From Pectobacterium peruviense (GTDB taxonomy: Bacteria; Pseudomonadota; Gammaproteobacteria; Enterobacterales; Enterobacteriaceae), in assembly GCF_002847345.1 (NCBI RefSeq), contig NZ_LXFV01000001.1, forward strand, positions 372,001-436,000: a DNA stretch of 64,000 bases, written 5' to 3'. The translations under genes and the position numbers were made by a program. Below the pieces are notes generated by a model. It was not told the DNA's origin. It did no database searches and saw only the letters and a program-made list of their open reading frames with translations. Of this stretch, positions 22,998 through 31,637 are shown piece by piece (the stretch's first letter is position 1; every line of letters starts with the position of its first letter).

Positions 22998-24548
22998 TCA
23001 TTCGCATCCTGTACTATCGTGGGTCGTTGTCCGATTACGCCTGCAGTCTGGTACTTCCCGCCGCTCACGCAGCAAAACGAATACCGCGCAGGCCGCCAGT
23101 GTGGCGATTCCCGCTAATACGTACATGACGATAGTGAAGGACTCCGCATAGCGCTGTAATAGCAAAGCTCCATGTTCAGGCAGGATCGATACAGCGGGAT
23201 GCAGTTCTCCTAACGCGGTGCGGCTGGAAGCTTCCAGAAGTGCAGCCGATGAAATTGATGCCCCTATCTCCAACTCCATGCCATTCTGAATTAAGGTGGC
23301 GAGAAACGCGCTAATCATGGCGATAGCAACACCATCTGCGGAGACGCGTACGGTATTGAAAATCCCCGTCGCCATACCGACTCGTTCTGGCGTCACCACG
23401 CTGACAGCCAACGCGTCCATCAGCCCCCACGGCAGGCCGATACCTATACCAATCAGCAACAGCGGTAAATGCAACGCAGCCCCTCCTTGAGCAAACCCAT
23501 ACGCCAATCCGATCAGTCCACTCGCCACGAGCAGCAGTCCGCCGCTGCACAGCAAACTGGGAGTGAACCAGCGTGTCAGCAACGCCGCCAAAAATGGCAC
23601 TACAAGCAGTGGCGCTGCCAGCCACACCATCATCTGCCCTGCCTGCAATGCGCCGTAGCCGTCAATGCCGATGAAACGCCCCGGCAGCATCACAATCAGT
23701 ACGATAAAAAGGAAGGCGGGCGAGGCGGCCAGCACCTGTACACCAATAAATCGGGGAGAACGAAAGAAAGTTAAATCCAGCATCGGTCGCGAAACCCGCC
23801 GTTCGATGACGACAAAACCAGCAAATACGACAGCCGAAACGAGTAACAAAGCGATAACCGTGGTATTACGCCATCCTAGTTCGGGTATCAGCAGCATGCC
23901 GTAGGTAAAGAGTCCCAGAGCCAGCGTAAAGCTAATCATTCCCGGCCAGTCCATTGTGCCTGAAATCGGTTTGCGCACCTGTTGAGTGCTTATCGCGACC
24001 AGACCCCAGCCGAGCAGGCCAACGATACCCGTAGCATAGAAGACACCCTGCCAACTGCTGGCCTCAACCATCCACCCAGATATCAGCGGACCGAAAGCCA
24101 AGCCGAGGCCAAAGGTAGTGCCCAATAAGCTGAAAGCTCGCGCTCTAGCCCGTCCTTCAAAAAGCGGGGCCAGCGATGACATCGCCGCCGCAAACGCCGC
24201 CGCGCCGCCCAGCCCCTGTAATAATCTAAGCAGATCGATCCACAGTACGTTGGGGGAAAACGGAATCGCGAAGGTAAAAGCACAAAACCAGGCCAATCCA
24301 ATCAGCCAAATGCGTCTGCGCCCGTAGATGTCGGTCAGGCTGCCCGACACCATCATCGCACCGCCATAGCTGAGGATGTAAGCATTCATAATCCAGCTAA
24401 GTTGCGCCGGACTGCCGCCCAGTTCCTGGCTGATAGCCGGTAGCACGACCGCCGGACCAGTGAAGCACAGCGGAATCAATAAACCAGTGAGGCAGGCGGC
24501 CAGCAGTTGAAGCCAAATTCGGGCGGAAGGAAAAGAAAATAAAGTCAT
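22998..24548 (-). CDS. MFS drug-efflux transporter, DHA2 type
   Basis: An inner-membrane proton-driven exporter of the 14-helix DHA2 (EmrB/QacA) group, 516 residues from the ATG at 24548. The longer frame to 24590 has no ribosome site. Motif A between helices 2 and 3 reads GSLTDIYGRRRIWLIG. Motif C is in LLGTTFGLGLAFGPLISG. It is transcribed away from a LysR gene only 145 nt away, which probably regulates it. The substrate is unknown; small toxic compounds are usual. Confidence 0.85.
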   Translation of the reverse strand: MTLFSFPSARIWLQLLAACLTGLLIPLCFTGPAVVLPAISQELGGSPAQLSWIMNAYILSYGGAMMVSGSLTDIYGRRRIWLIGLAWFCAFTFAIPFSPNVLWIDLLRLLQGLGGAAAFAAAMSSLAPLFEGRARARAFSLLGTTFGLGLAFGPLISGWMVEASSWQGVFYATGIVGLLGWGLVAISTQQVRKPISGTMDWPGMISFTLALGLFTYGMLLIPELGWRNTTVIALLLVSAVVFAGFVVIERRVSRPMLDLTFFRSPRFIGVQVLAASPAFLFIVLIVMLPGRFIGIDGYGALQAGQMMVWLAAPLLVVPFLAALLTRWFTPSLLCSGGLLLVASGLIGLAYGFAQGGAALHLPLLLIGIGIGLPWGLMDALAVSVVTPERVGMATGIFNTVRVSADGVAIAMISAFLATLIQNGMELEIGASISSAALLEASSRTALGELHPAVSILPEHGALLLQRYAESFTIVMYVLAGIATLAACAVFVLLRERREVPDCRRNRTTTHDSTGCE

Positions 24549-24693
24549 CGTTCTCGTCTGCAATAACGTGATGCCCAGATACACCGACATGCGATGTAAC
24601 CAAGCGTTTTATGCAGCTTAAGCCAAAGCCATAACGAGAAAAATAGGATAAGGTTATCAACACTTCGGACAAAAATGTCTTAAATAGGCGATT

Positions 24694-25584
24694 ATGATGA
24701 TGGACAAACTGGGCAGTATCGGCATTTTTGTGCGTGTGGCTGAACGGCTTGGATTCTCCTCGGTATCGCGTGAATTGGGAGTGTCGCCCTCTTCCGTCGG
24801 CAAGGCGGTTGCGCGGCTGGAAGCACGTTTGGGCGTGCGGCTTTTTCATCGCAGCACACGAACGCTGGCGTTAACTGCCGAAGGTGAGAAATTTCTTGAA
24901 CGCTGCCGCCGTATCCTGAGTGAGGTCGAAGCCGCTGAACTGGAAATGACGCAGGCCAGCGAAACGCCATACGGTAAATTGCGCGTCAGCCTGCCCAGAC
25001 ATAGCAGCCTGTTCGAGCCTGTCATCGCAGAGTTCATGCGGCGCTACCCTGCGGTAGAGCTGGATCTGGATTTCTCCGACCGTTTAGTGGATGTCATCGG
25101 TGATGGTTTTGATGCCACGATACGCACTGGAACGTTGGCGGACTCAGGACTCAAACGTCGTCAGTTGGGATCTTTCCGTCGCGTTCTGGTCGGCGCGCCG
25201 GAATACTTTGAAGTGCACGGGCTGCCGCAACACCCAGTCGATCTTCAGAGGCATACCTGCCTGCATTACCGTTTTCCCAGCTCCGGTCGCCTCGAACAAT
25301 GGCCGCTCCCGGCAACGACTGACGAAAACGCCTACGACCTTCCACTCTCGCTAGTCTGCAACAGTATAGAAATGCGTATCCATCTGGCTCGACAAGATCA
25401 AGGCATTGCCTGTCTGCCAGATTTCAGCGTGGCGAAATATCTACGCGATGGCCGATTACAAACCATCCTTGATGATTTCACTCACAATAGCAGCCCAATG
25501 TGGATTCTATGGCCCGCCAGTCGCGACCTGTCCCCCAAACTTCGAGCGTTCATTGATTGCCTGAGCGAGAAAACGTTTAGCTGA
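24694..25584 (+). CDS. LysR family transcriptional regulator
   Basis: A 296-residue LysR-type regulator. The N-terminal winged helix-turn-helix spans about residues 1-60 (GFSSVSRELGVSPSSVGKAVARLEARLGVRLFHRSTR). An effector domain follows, with the CLHYRFPSSGRLEQW segment of the CrgA/DmlR-like subgroup. Three in-frame ATG codons (24694, 24697, 24700) could start it. It is divergent from the MFS gene, the usual arrangement for a regulator and its target. Confidence 0.88.
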   Translation: MMMDKLGSIGIFVRVAERLGFSSVSRELGVSPSSVGKAVARLEARLGVRLFHRSTRTLALTAEGEKFLERCRRILSEVEAAELEMTQASETPYGKLRVSLPRHSSLFEPVIAEFMRRYPAVELDLDFSDRLVDVIGDGFDATIRTGTLADSGLKRRQLGSFRRVLVGAPEYFEVHGLPQHPVDLQRHTCLHYRFPSSGRLEQWPLPATTDENAYDLPLSLVCNSIEMRIHLARQDQGIACLPDFSVAKYLRDGRLQTILDDFTHNSSPMWILWPASRDLSPKLRAFIDCLSEKTFS

Positions 25585-25654
25585 TGGAGAACACCCTACC
25601 CATTCGCCACGCGGCAAAAATGTTGATAAATGCGTTTAACTCTCGTTCAACTCA

Positions 25655-26719
25655 TTACCACCACTGACTAAACGTCTGCTGTGGGTTATCAACCTGGACG
25701 CTTTCACCAATACGCGGCGTCATTAATCGCCAATCCTGATTTTCGCTGGCTTGAGAAATGCGCTCCAGCGGATCGTTCCAGCGGTGGTGCGCCAGCTTAA
25801 ATTTGCTGTTGTGGCTTGGTAACACCGCCTTGGCCTGCAAGTCACTCGCCGCCTGCGCGCTCTCTTCCGGCGTCATGTGAACGTAGGGCCAATCACTGTC
25901 GTATTGTCCACATTCCAGTATCGCGATATCGAACCCACCTAGCCGTTCGGCGATCTCTTTGTAGTGCACGCCATAGCCACTGTCTCCACCGAGATACAGT
26001 CGATGCTGCGCCGTTATCAGCGCAAATGAGCCCCACAACGTTTGGTTATGCTTAAGTAGCCGACCGGAAAAATGCTGCGTCGGGAGCACGTGGATTTCCA
26101 CCCCGTTCTCTTTCAGACTGCTGAACCAGTCGCCTTCCGTAATGGCTTTCTGGGGGAAGCCCCATTTTACAAAGTAGGAACCCACGCCGGTCGGCGTAAC
26201 AATACGGCGAATTTTTCCACGTAGCGCGTTCAGCGTAGGGTAATCCAGATGATCCCAGTGATCGTGAGTGATCAACAGGTAGTCGATCTCTGGAACGTCT
26301 TCTGGTGAATACACATTGCTGCCTTTGAAGGCGATATTAGTACGTGGCACCGGCGAGGCGTTGTCGCTAAATACCGGGTCCAGCAGGAAGGTTTTTCCTT
26401 CCAATTGAATAAAGTAGCTGGAATGCCCCATCCAGATGATGACGTTATCCGTTTTACTTAACTGATGCAGATTGGTCTTTTCCGAAGGCAGGCGAGTCTC
26501 TGGTAATGCGCCCACATCTTTACCGAAAAGAAAGCGATACAGGAGTGCGATTCGATTTTGGCTACCTACCGTCGGGCGAGCAACCGGGTTATGAAACGCC
26601 CCATCGCGAAAGAGTGGATTTTCCTGCTGAGGTTTTACCTCTGGTGAAACGTATTGCGGCTGCTTTAACCAGCCGTAAACGGCTACTGCAATCACAGCCA
26701 AAACGAGTAACAAAATCAT
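25655..26719 (-). CDS. Metallo-beta-lactamase-fold hydrolase, membrane-anchored
   Basis: A 354-residue protein with an N-terminal membrane helix (MILLLVLAVIAVAVYGWL) and then an MBL-fold domain with the metal motif LLITHDHWDHLDYPT, a later LPTQHFSGR, and YLGGDSGYG. This form resembles the UlaG/NAPE-PLD-like group, sometimes labelled RomA-like. The natural substrate is unknown. It is transcribed convergently with the LysR gene and seems to be monocistronic. Confidence 0.8.
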   Translation of the reverse strand: MILLLVLAVIAVAVYGWLKQPQYVSPEVKPQQENPLFRDGAFHNPVARPTVGSQNRIALLYRFLFGKDVGALPETRLPSEKTNLHQLSKTDNVIIWMGHSSYFIQLEGKTFLLDPVFSDNASPVPRTNIAFKGSNVYSPEDVPEIDYLLITHDHWDHLDYPTLNALRGKIRRIVTPTGVGSYFVKWGFPQKAITEGDWFSSLKENGVEIHVLPTQHFSGRLLKHNQTLWGSFALITAQHRLYLGGDSGYGVHYKEIAERLGGFDIAILECGQYDSDWPYVHMTPEESAQAASDLQAKAVLPSHNSKFKLAHHRWNDPLERISQASENQDWRLMTPRIGESVQVDNPQQTFSQWW

Positions 26720-26865
26720 AGAATTTATCCGGTGTCGTTTCGTGATGAATATTGTTTTGTAATGAGTACGGTTTCGTAATGATAATTTCAGGCATCGCCT
26801 CTCTGGCTCCGGCAGTTATGCACGAACGCTGAGAATCTGGCAAGGGAGAAACGAAGGGTTTTTGG

Positions 26866-26896
26866 TGCAAAAAAAGCGAAGGCACTCACCTTCGCT
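26866..26896 (-). terminator. Terminator of the 26955 gene
   Basis: AGCGAAGG (26875-26882) pairs with CCTTCGCT (26889-26896) around CACTCA. On the minus strand the stem is followed by a run of seven U residues. Confidence 0.8.
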
Positions 26897-26954
26897 CTGG
26901 GTTTTGGTGGGAAATTATAGTGGCCTTTCACCAATGACGTTCATCACCTACATG

Positions 26955-27548
26955 CTATTTCTTAAGCGCCAACAGCGTTTTTCCCATTCCGATAACGAAT
27001 TCGTTCTGTTGTCCGATGACTTTATTTAGCCCGGCTTCATCCTGAATATTGTCGACCGTATTGATCGCCTGAACTTCCAGTACGCGCCCTTTAATCAGCG
27101 TCGAGCACAGAGAATGTAGAACCTTGTTATTCAGAATCGTTTGTAAGCACCGAAAAGGCGTCGCATCATCAATTTGTCCCGCACGCTGATCGGGTTTGAT
27201 ACGCTGACGCAACATCTCTTTTTCCGTACTGGCGATCACCGCATCCAGATCGCTAGGCTTGGAAGCAATCGGGACTTTACCCTCTCTATCTGGCGGCAAC
27301 ATAAACAGAGAAACCAACGCCTTATTGCCTGTCGTCGGGTCAACATACTCGGTCTGGACCATATGGTTTGCCGCATCGACCACTTTTTCTCGCTGAACCA
27401 TGCCCAACAATTGCGCAGGCAATGCATCGGTGAGATCCTGCGTGGTATAACCAACAAACAAGTCTGGATCCTTTGTCTCGGCAAACCCGTGCAGCGGTAG
27501 TACCAATAACAGACCCGCAATCCCTTTCTTTATCACACTGATTTTCAT
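26955..27548 (-). CDS. Secreted hypothetical protein
   Basis: A 197-residue protein with a clear Sec signal peptide (MKISVIKKGIAGLLLVLPLHGFAE, cut after GFA). Two cysteines in the mature part (FRCLQTIL and LHSLCSTL) could form a disulfide. It contains no motif I recognise. It has a good terminator and its own promoter region, so it is probably a single-gene unit with a periplasmic product. Confidence 0.7.
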   Translation of the reverse strand: MKISVIKKGIAGLLLVLPLHGFAETKDPDLFVGYTTQDLTDALPAQLLGMVQREKVVDAANHMVQTEYVDPTTGNKALVSLFMLPPDREGKVPIASKPSDLDAVIASTEKEMLRQRIKPDQRAGQIDDATPFRCLQTILNNKVLHSLCSTLIKGRVLEVQAINTVDNIQDEAGLNKVIGQQNEFVIGMGKTLLALKK

Positions 27549-28048
27549 TATATTCCTCTACTCTTCATTGTGTGCATCCCTCTACCTCACCACTCGCTAT
27601 TCTTGTCACGCTGACCTTGATAGCCTCTGCTTTTTTATCACATTTAAACGCAACAACGCATTCTACAACTACAGGAAAGAATAGCATTTTTTATACAAAA
27701 ACTTGTTGTCGAAGGGTTCCTTCGCTAGAATCGCGCCGTTTACTCACCCCCAATGTGTCATTTGGAGCCCTAAAGTGCCCTGTACGTCAGCCCCCCACTA
27801 ACCGCCGACGACTGCATTAAGCAGCCTCGATTCGGCGCAGTCTGCGCCAGCGTTGGCTGCGGTACTGGTTCCCTTCTCTTTCTCGCCATCGCGCGGAACA
27901 GAGAATGAATCTCCCGCTTCCTCCCCCGCGACTCTGACCTCTGGAATGCCAGTGGCCAGCCTATTGACTCGCGCCCGAACACGTTCGTCGGCCCTCTTTT
28001 TTACCGTAGATGGGCCTGGCTGCGCCAATAACGCAGCAGGCGAAAAAC
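27549..28048. other. Promoter and GC-rich leader upstream of the RNA ligase gene
   Basis: Of these 500 nt, 27549-27720 is AT-rich and divergent from the secreted-protein gene. From about 27740 to 28048 the composition becomes GC-rich and contains short inverted repeats: CTGC-ATTAA-GCAG at 27812-27824 and GGCGCA-GTC-TGCGCC at 27834-27848. Open frames on both strands here have no ribosome sites and no plausible protein. A structured leader or separate small RNA is possible but not proven. Confidence 0.4.
27703..27731 (+). promoter_or_regulatory. Candidate promoter for the RNA-repair genes
   Basis: TTGTTG (27703-27708) and TAGAAT (27726-27731) are spaced 17 bp apart; the -10 box matches five of six consensus bases. 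Transcription from about 27738 would give a leader of roughly 310 nt before the ligase gene. Confidence 0.5.
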
Positions 28049-28933
28049 ATGTATTTACATTCAATACCGTTATTAAAGTATCCGCGTACGCCTCATTTGG
28101 AAGGCTCACGCTTACAGCCCGGCGATGATGCGTCGGACCAAATTGCACTGAAAGCGCTGGCAGGCCGCTACGTCGTAATCGAAGAAAAGATCGACGGCGC
28201 GAACAGCGGTGTATCGTTTAATGAAACGGCAGAACTTTTGCTCCAATCACGCGGTCACTATCTGGCTGGCGGCTCGCGGGAACGACAGTTCAACCAGTTC
28301 AAACTGTGGGCCTCTGCGCATGAAATGCGTTTTCTTGAACTGCTGGAAGACCGTTTCGTGATGTACGGCGAATGGGCCTACAGCAAGCATTCCGTGTTTT
28401 ATGACCGTTTGCCGCACTACTTTCACGAGTTTGATCTTTACGATCGTCGTGACGGCATTTTTTTATCGACGGCGCGCCGACATGCCATGCTGGCTGGTTC
28501 TCCCGTGTTGTCCGTTCCGGTGCTGTACGCCGGAGAGATGCCAACGAATCCGGCGTTGCTGTGGAAGCTGGTATTTCGTTCTCTGGCGAAGAGTCAGAAC
28601 TGGAAAACCGTGTTTGAATCCACCGTCCAGCGTGAAGGTTTACCACTCACGCTATGCTGGCAACAAACCGATAAATCGGATCGTTCGGAAGGACTTTATC
28701 TAAAGGTTGAAGATGATGAACAGGTACTGGCACGTTACAAGCTGGTACGCCATGACTTCATTCAGACCATTTTGGACAGCGGATCGCATCATTCACGACG
28801 CCCTATTTTGCCGAACCAACTGGCTGAAGGCGTTGACCTGTATGCGCCTTGTCCACCGGTATCTTGGGAAATGCTGGGGCTGAATACGCTGCGTTCTTTG
28901 GACGCACTCGCCGCCGTAATGTCCGATAAGTAA
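28049..28933 (+). CDS. ATP-dependent RNA ligase
   Basis: A 294-residue nucleotidyltransferase that should seal 3'-OH and 5'-phosphate RNA ends through an enzyme-adenylate. Nucleotidyltransferase motif I is EKIDGAN with nucleophile K47. Motif III is FVMYGEWAY, motif IV is SEGLYLKVE and motif V is ARYKLVRHDF; all are intact. The ATG at 28049 has AGG 8-10 nt upstream, and an earlier ATG at 28010 lacks a site. The HD-kinase gene follows 5 nt later, so healing and sealing enzymes share a transcript. Whether RNA or DNA is the substrate is inferred from the partner gene and from similarity to the Rnl group. Confidence 0.85.
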   Translation: MYLHSIPLLKYPRTPHLEGSRLQPGDDASDQIALKALAGRYVVIEEKIDGANSGVSFNETAELLLQSRGHYLAGGSRERQFNQFKLWASAHEMRFLELLEDRFVMYGEWAYSKHSVFYDRLPHYFHEFDLYDRRDGIFLSTARRHAMLAGSPVLSVPVLYAGEMPTNPALLWKLVFRSLAKSQNWKTVFESTVQREGLPLTLCWQQTDKSDRSEGLYLKVEDDEQVLARYKLVRHDFIQTILDSGSHHSRRPILPNQLAEGVDLYAPCPPVSWEMLGLNTLRSLDALAAVMSDK

Positions 28934-28938
28934 GGAAG

Positions 28939-30084
28939 ATGACTATTATGGATTGGAATACCATTAGGGGGCTGGTCCCCGCCTCTGGCGCACAGCCAGA
29001 TTTTGCGAATTGTCTGGACGCATTTCCGGTACTTAAACGCGCCGAAGAGACGCCGCAAGAGCCACGCTATCACGGTGAAGGCGATGTCTGGACGCACACC
29101 ATGATGGTGATCGAGTCGCTATTACAGCTTCCCGATTACCAAACAGCCACGCGCGAACAGCAGGAAATCTTGTTTTTTGCCGCGTTGCTGCATGACATCG
29201 CGAAATATCGAACGACGGTGATTGATCCGGTGACGGGTCAGATTGGTCAACCGGGACATTCGCGTAAAGGTGCCATCGACGCTCGGGTATTGCTGTGGGA
29301 TGCAGATATCCCGTTTGCGATTCGTGAGGCGATTTGCCGATTAATTGCGGTGCATCAGGTGCCGTTTTACTGCCTTGAAGATGAACGCCGTCGAGTGTCG
29401 CCGATCTTTACGATTCGCGAACTCTCTTGGCAGTTGAGCATTCCGCTGCTGGCTACGCTGGCGGAAGCCGATATGCGCGGACGAATCTGTCAGGATCAAG
29501 CGCGCGTACTCGACAGCATTGAGTTATTTCGCGAGTTAGCACGGGAAGAAGGCTGTTACGGTCAACCGAGAGCATTTGCCGATGCCCACACGCGCCTGAG
29601 TTATTTTCGCGGTGCCGATGTCCATCCAGACTATCCGCTGTTTCAGGAACCAGGCTCGAAAGTCACGGTGATGTGCGGTTTGCCTGCTTCAGGAAAAGAC
29701 ACCTGGGTACAAACGCATCGACGTGACTTACCGGTGGTCTCTTTCGACGATGCGCGTACAGAGCTGGGGCTGAAACATGGCGAAAATGAAGGGAAAGCGG
29801 TGCATTGGGCGACTGATAAAGCGCGTTCACTGCTGCGAACCCATGCCCCTTTTGTGTGGAATGCTACGCATCTGAGCCAGCAAATGCGCACCCGTACGTT
29901 GGATCTGTGCTATGCCTACGGCGCAGAAGTGGAGATCGTTTATCTGGAGCGTCCGCGTCAGGAACTGCTGCGCCGCAACGGTAAACGGGACACCACTCTG
30001 AGCAATAAAACGCTGCAAGGGATGCTGACAAAATGGGAGCTTCCCTCACCAACGGAAGCGCATGCTGTTCGTTATGAAAGCTAA
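28939..30084 (+). CDS. HD phosphoesterase / 5'-OH polynucleotide kinase fusion (HD-Pnk type)
   Basis: A 381-residue two-domain end-healing enzyme. Residues about 20-210 form an HD domain (H53, then H85-D86 in LLHDIAK, later H107 and H139). Residues 240-381 form a P-loop kinase with the Walker A motif GLPASGKDT (247-255), an SFDD acid pair and arginine-rich lid RRNGKR. The same order is known for the characterised Runella HD-Pnk, where HD removes 2',3'-cyclic phosphates and the kinase phosphorylates 5'-OH ends. It is next to an RNA ligase. The start could also be the ATG at 28948, which has better ribosome spacing. The 3' end of this gene is duplicated at 34103-34138. Confidence 0.85.
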   Translation: MTIMDWNTIRGLVPASGAQPDFANCLDAFPVLKRAEETPQEPRYHGEGDVWTHTMMVIESLLQLPDYQTATREQQEILFFAALLHDIAKYRTTVIDPVTGQIGQPGHSRKGAIDARVLLWDADIPFAIREAICRLIAVHQVPFYCLEDERRRVSPIFTIRELSWQLSIPLLATLAEADMRGRICQDQARVLDSIELFRELAREEGCYGQPRAFADAHTRLSYFRGADVHPDYPLFQEPGSKVTVMCGLPASGKDTWVQTHRRDLPVVSFDDARTELGLKHGENEGKAVHWATDKARSLLRTHAPFVWNATHLSQQMRTRTLDLCYAYGAEVEIVYLERPRQELLRRNGKRDTTLSNKTLQGMLTKWELPSPTEAHAVRYES

Positions 30085-30175
30085 ACGATTAATGTAACGA
30101 GCTAAAAATGACACGTGATTCGGGCAGAGAAAGCGGTATCGCCACCCCTTTCACTGCCCGACATCACGACATATA
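30049..30175 (+). repeat. Left copy of an insertion-junction duplication
   Basis: This stretch covers the last codons of the HD-kinase gene, the gap and the first codons of a following gene. The first 76 nt match 34103-34178 at 64 positions with a constant offset of 4054. Similarity then continues more weakly to about 30170. Confidence 0.8.
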
Positions 30176-30236
30176 TCGTATTTACCACGCGGCGCATCAG
30201 CTAACTCATGCTGATTCCCGCCGCCATCACGATTAA
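30108..30236 (+). pseudogene. 5' remnant of the gene now intact at 34162
   Basis: The ATG at 30108 follows the same GAGCTAAAAATGA context as the gene at 34162. Its frame starts M-x-x-DSG and keeps an R-HHDI echo of the intact QHDI. Similarity is then lost, and the frame stops after 42 codons. It reads as the start of a gene cut off by the inserted segment. Confidence 0.6.
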
Positions 30237-30246
30237 TATTTATACG

Positions 30247-31107
30247 TCACTTAATTTGACCAGCGAAGCGGCTTTCAGGTAATCCTTTGAATTTATCTGA
30301 CTTAACTTCAAACAATGCGCCGTCATCTTTTTTAGGCGATGACAGACCAACCCGTGCGCTGGTGCAATAAAGCGTGTCATATTCATCTCCCCCCATAACA
30401 GGACAGGTAGTCTGCACCGCAGGCAAGGTTAATACGCTATCCACTACCCCATCTGGGTTGTATCGAACGACTCTGCTACCGCCCCATTCCGCATTCCACA
30501 AGAAGCCCATAGCATCGATACAGGAACCATCAGGCGCGCCCTCACCGGACACCTCAGCGAATATTCTCTGATTATCGAGGGAAGGATAATCGCAGCAGAG
30601 AATGCGCTTTTGCAGCGAATCGCAATAATACATCGTGCCGCCATCGGGACTAAAGCAGAGGCTATTCGCGATCGCTACGCTTGGGAGCGCCAGACGTTCA
30701 ACATCTAACGTTGCGGCATTGAACCGATAGAACGCACCAACGGATTGAGGAGGTTCGCCTTCGTGCATCGTGCCAAACACGTAGTTACCGTCACGATCGC
30801 AGCGCCCATCGTTAATGCGGGTTTCCGAGGATCCAGGCGACAGCACGATATTGGACAAGACTTCGGTCTGTAAATTAAAGAATGCCAGACGGGATTCCAG
30901 GCCAAGTAATAAGATATCTTCTGTTTGAGTCAGACCGAACGATCCAAGCCGCTCGGGCATAGTCCAACGCTGAGTGGCGCCGGATTCTGGATGATATGCC
31001 AACAATTCTTTGCCTACGATATTGGTCCAAAAAAGGCGACGTGTGTGTTCGCACCATAGTGGACATTCACCCAGTAGATTCTTAGCATCAACGGTAATTT
31101 TAAACAC
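30247..31107 (-). CDS. SMP-30/gluconolactonase/LRE family protein
   Basis: A 286-residue six-bladed beta-propeller of the SMP-30/gluconolactonase family, which hydrolyses sugar or other lactones with one bound metal. LLGECPLWCEHTRRLFWTNI, the RINDGRCDRDGNYVFGTM stretch, SLCFSPDGGTMYYCDS and PDGSCIDAMGFLW carry the usual metal-site residues (E, N, D). The start is GTG at 31107 after AAGGA. It is the last gene of a three-gene catabolic unit and may open a lactone made or imported by its partners. Confidence 0.85.
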   Translation of the reverse strand: MFKITVDAKNLLGECPLWCEHTRRLFWTNIVGKELLAYHPESGATQRWTMPERLGSFGLTQTEDILLLGLESRLAFFNLQTEVLSNIVLSPGSSETRINDGRCDRDGNYVFGTMHEGEPPQSVGAFYRFNAATLDVERLALPSVAIANSLCFSPDGGTMYYCDSLQKRILCCDYPSLDNQRIFAEVSGEGAPDGSCIDAMGFLWNAEWGGSRVVRYNPDGVVDSVLTLPAVQTTCPVMGGDEYDTLYCTSARVGLSSPKKDDGALFEVKSDKFKGLPESRFAGQIK

Positions 31108-31154
31108 AACGATTCCTTAAATTATAGAAATACGCTCGTAGCCAGACAGCTCGC

Positions 31155-31628
31155 TTAGCGGAATATCATCCTCGACCAGCGATCACCAAAGAGGGTGATC
31201 GCCAAACCAAGCAACATCAGAGTCGCACCGCTAAACTTGATCACCGAGACTGGCCGCGCATTGACTCCCAGCAAAGCAAAGTGATCAATGACTAACGAAG
31301 ATATCAACTGTCCGGCAATGACCAATCCCAACAATGCGGCCAGGCCAATCCGCGGCACAAGCACCACGTTACACAGAAGCGCGCAGGCTCCGAGGAGTCC
31401 TCCGATCAGGCACCATAACGGCTGAGCGGGTATGGCACCCAGCGACGCCACAATTCCTCCTCGGGCTGATGCCACTACGGCAAGAAAAAGCATGCCGATG
31501 GCAAAGGAGAACAGCGCCGCCGCAACGGAGTCGCCGCCAATACCTTTAGAAAGTTGACCGTTTAATGTGGTTTGTAGGGTCACGGCCATTCCAGCACCGA
31601 AGGCCATCATGAAGTACACTGCGCTCAT
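31155..31628 (-). CDS. Small DMT-superfamily transporter (YdcZ/DUF606 type)
   Basis: A 157-residue inner-membrane protein with about five hydrophobic helices, the size of YdcZ-like half transporters, which act as dimers or with a partner. The opening MSAVYFMMAFGAGMAVTLQTTLNGQLSKGIGG and the GLLGACALLCNVVLVPRIGLAA stretch are typical. It starts 9 nt after the amidohydrolase stop, so it is probably cotranscribed and transports the related substrate. Confidence 0.8.
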   Translation of the reverse strand: MSAVYFMMAFGAGMAVTLQTTLNGQLSKGIGGDSVAAALFSFAIGMLFLAVVASARGGIVASLGAIPAQPLWCLIGGLLGACALLCNVVLVPRIGLAALLGLVIAGQLISSLVIDHFALLGVNARPVSVIKFSGATLMLLGLAITLFGDRWSRMIFR

Positions 31629-31637
31629 GTTCGTGTC

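Noticed and set aside
27798..28148. Open frames on both strands in the GC-rich leader before the RNA ligase gene
   Set aside because: They lack ribosome sites, have low-complexity composition and overlap the real ligase start. The openness is explained by GC content.
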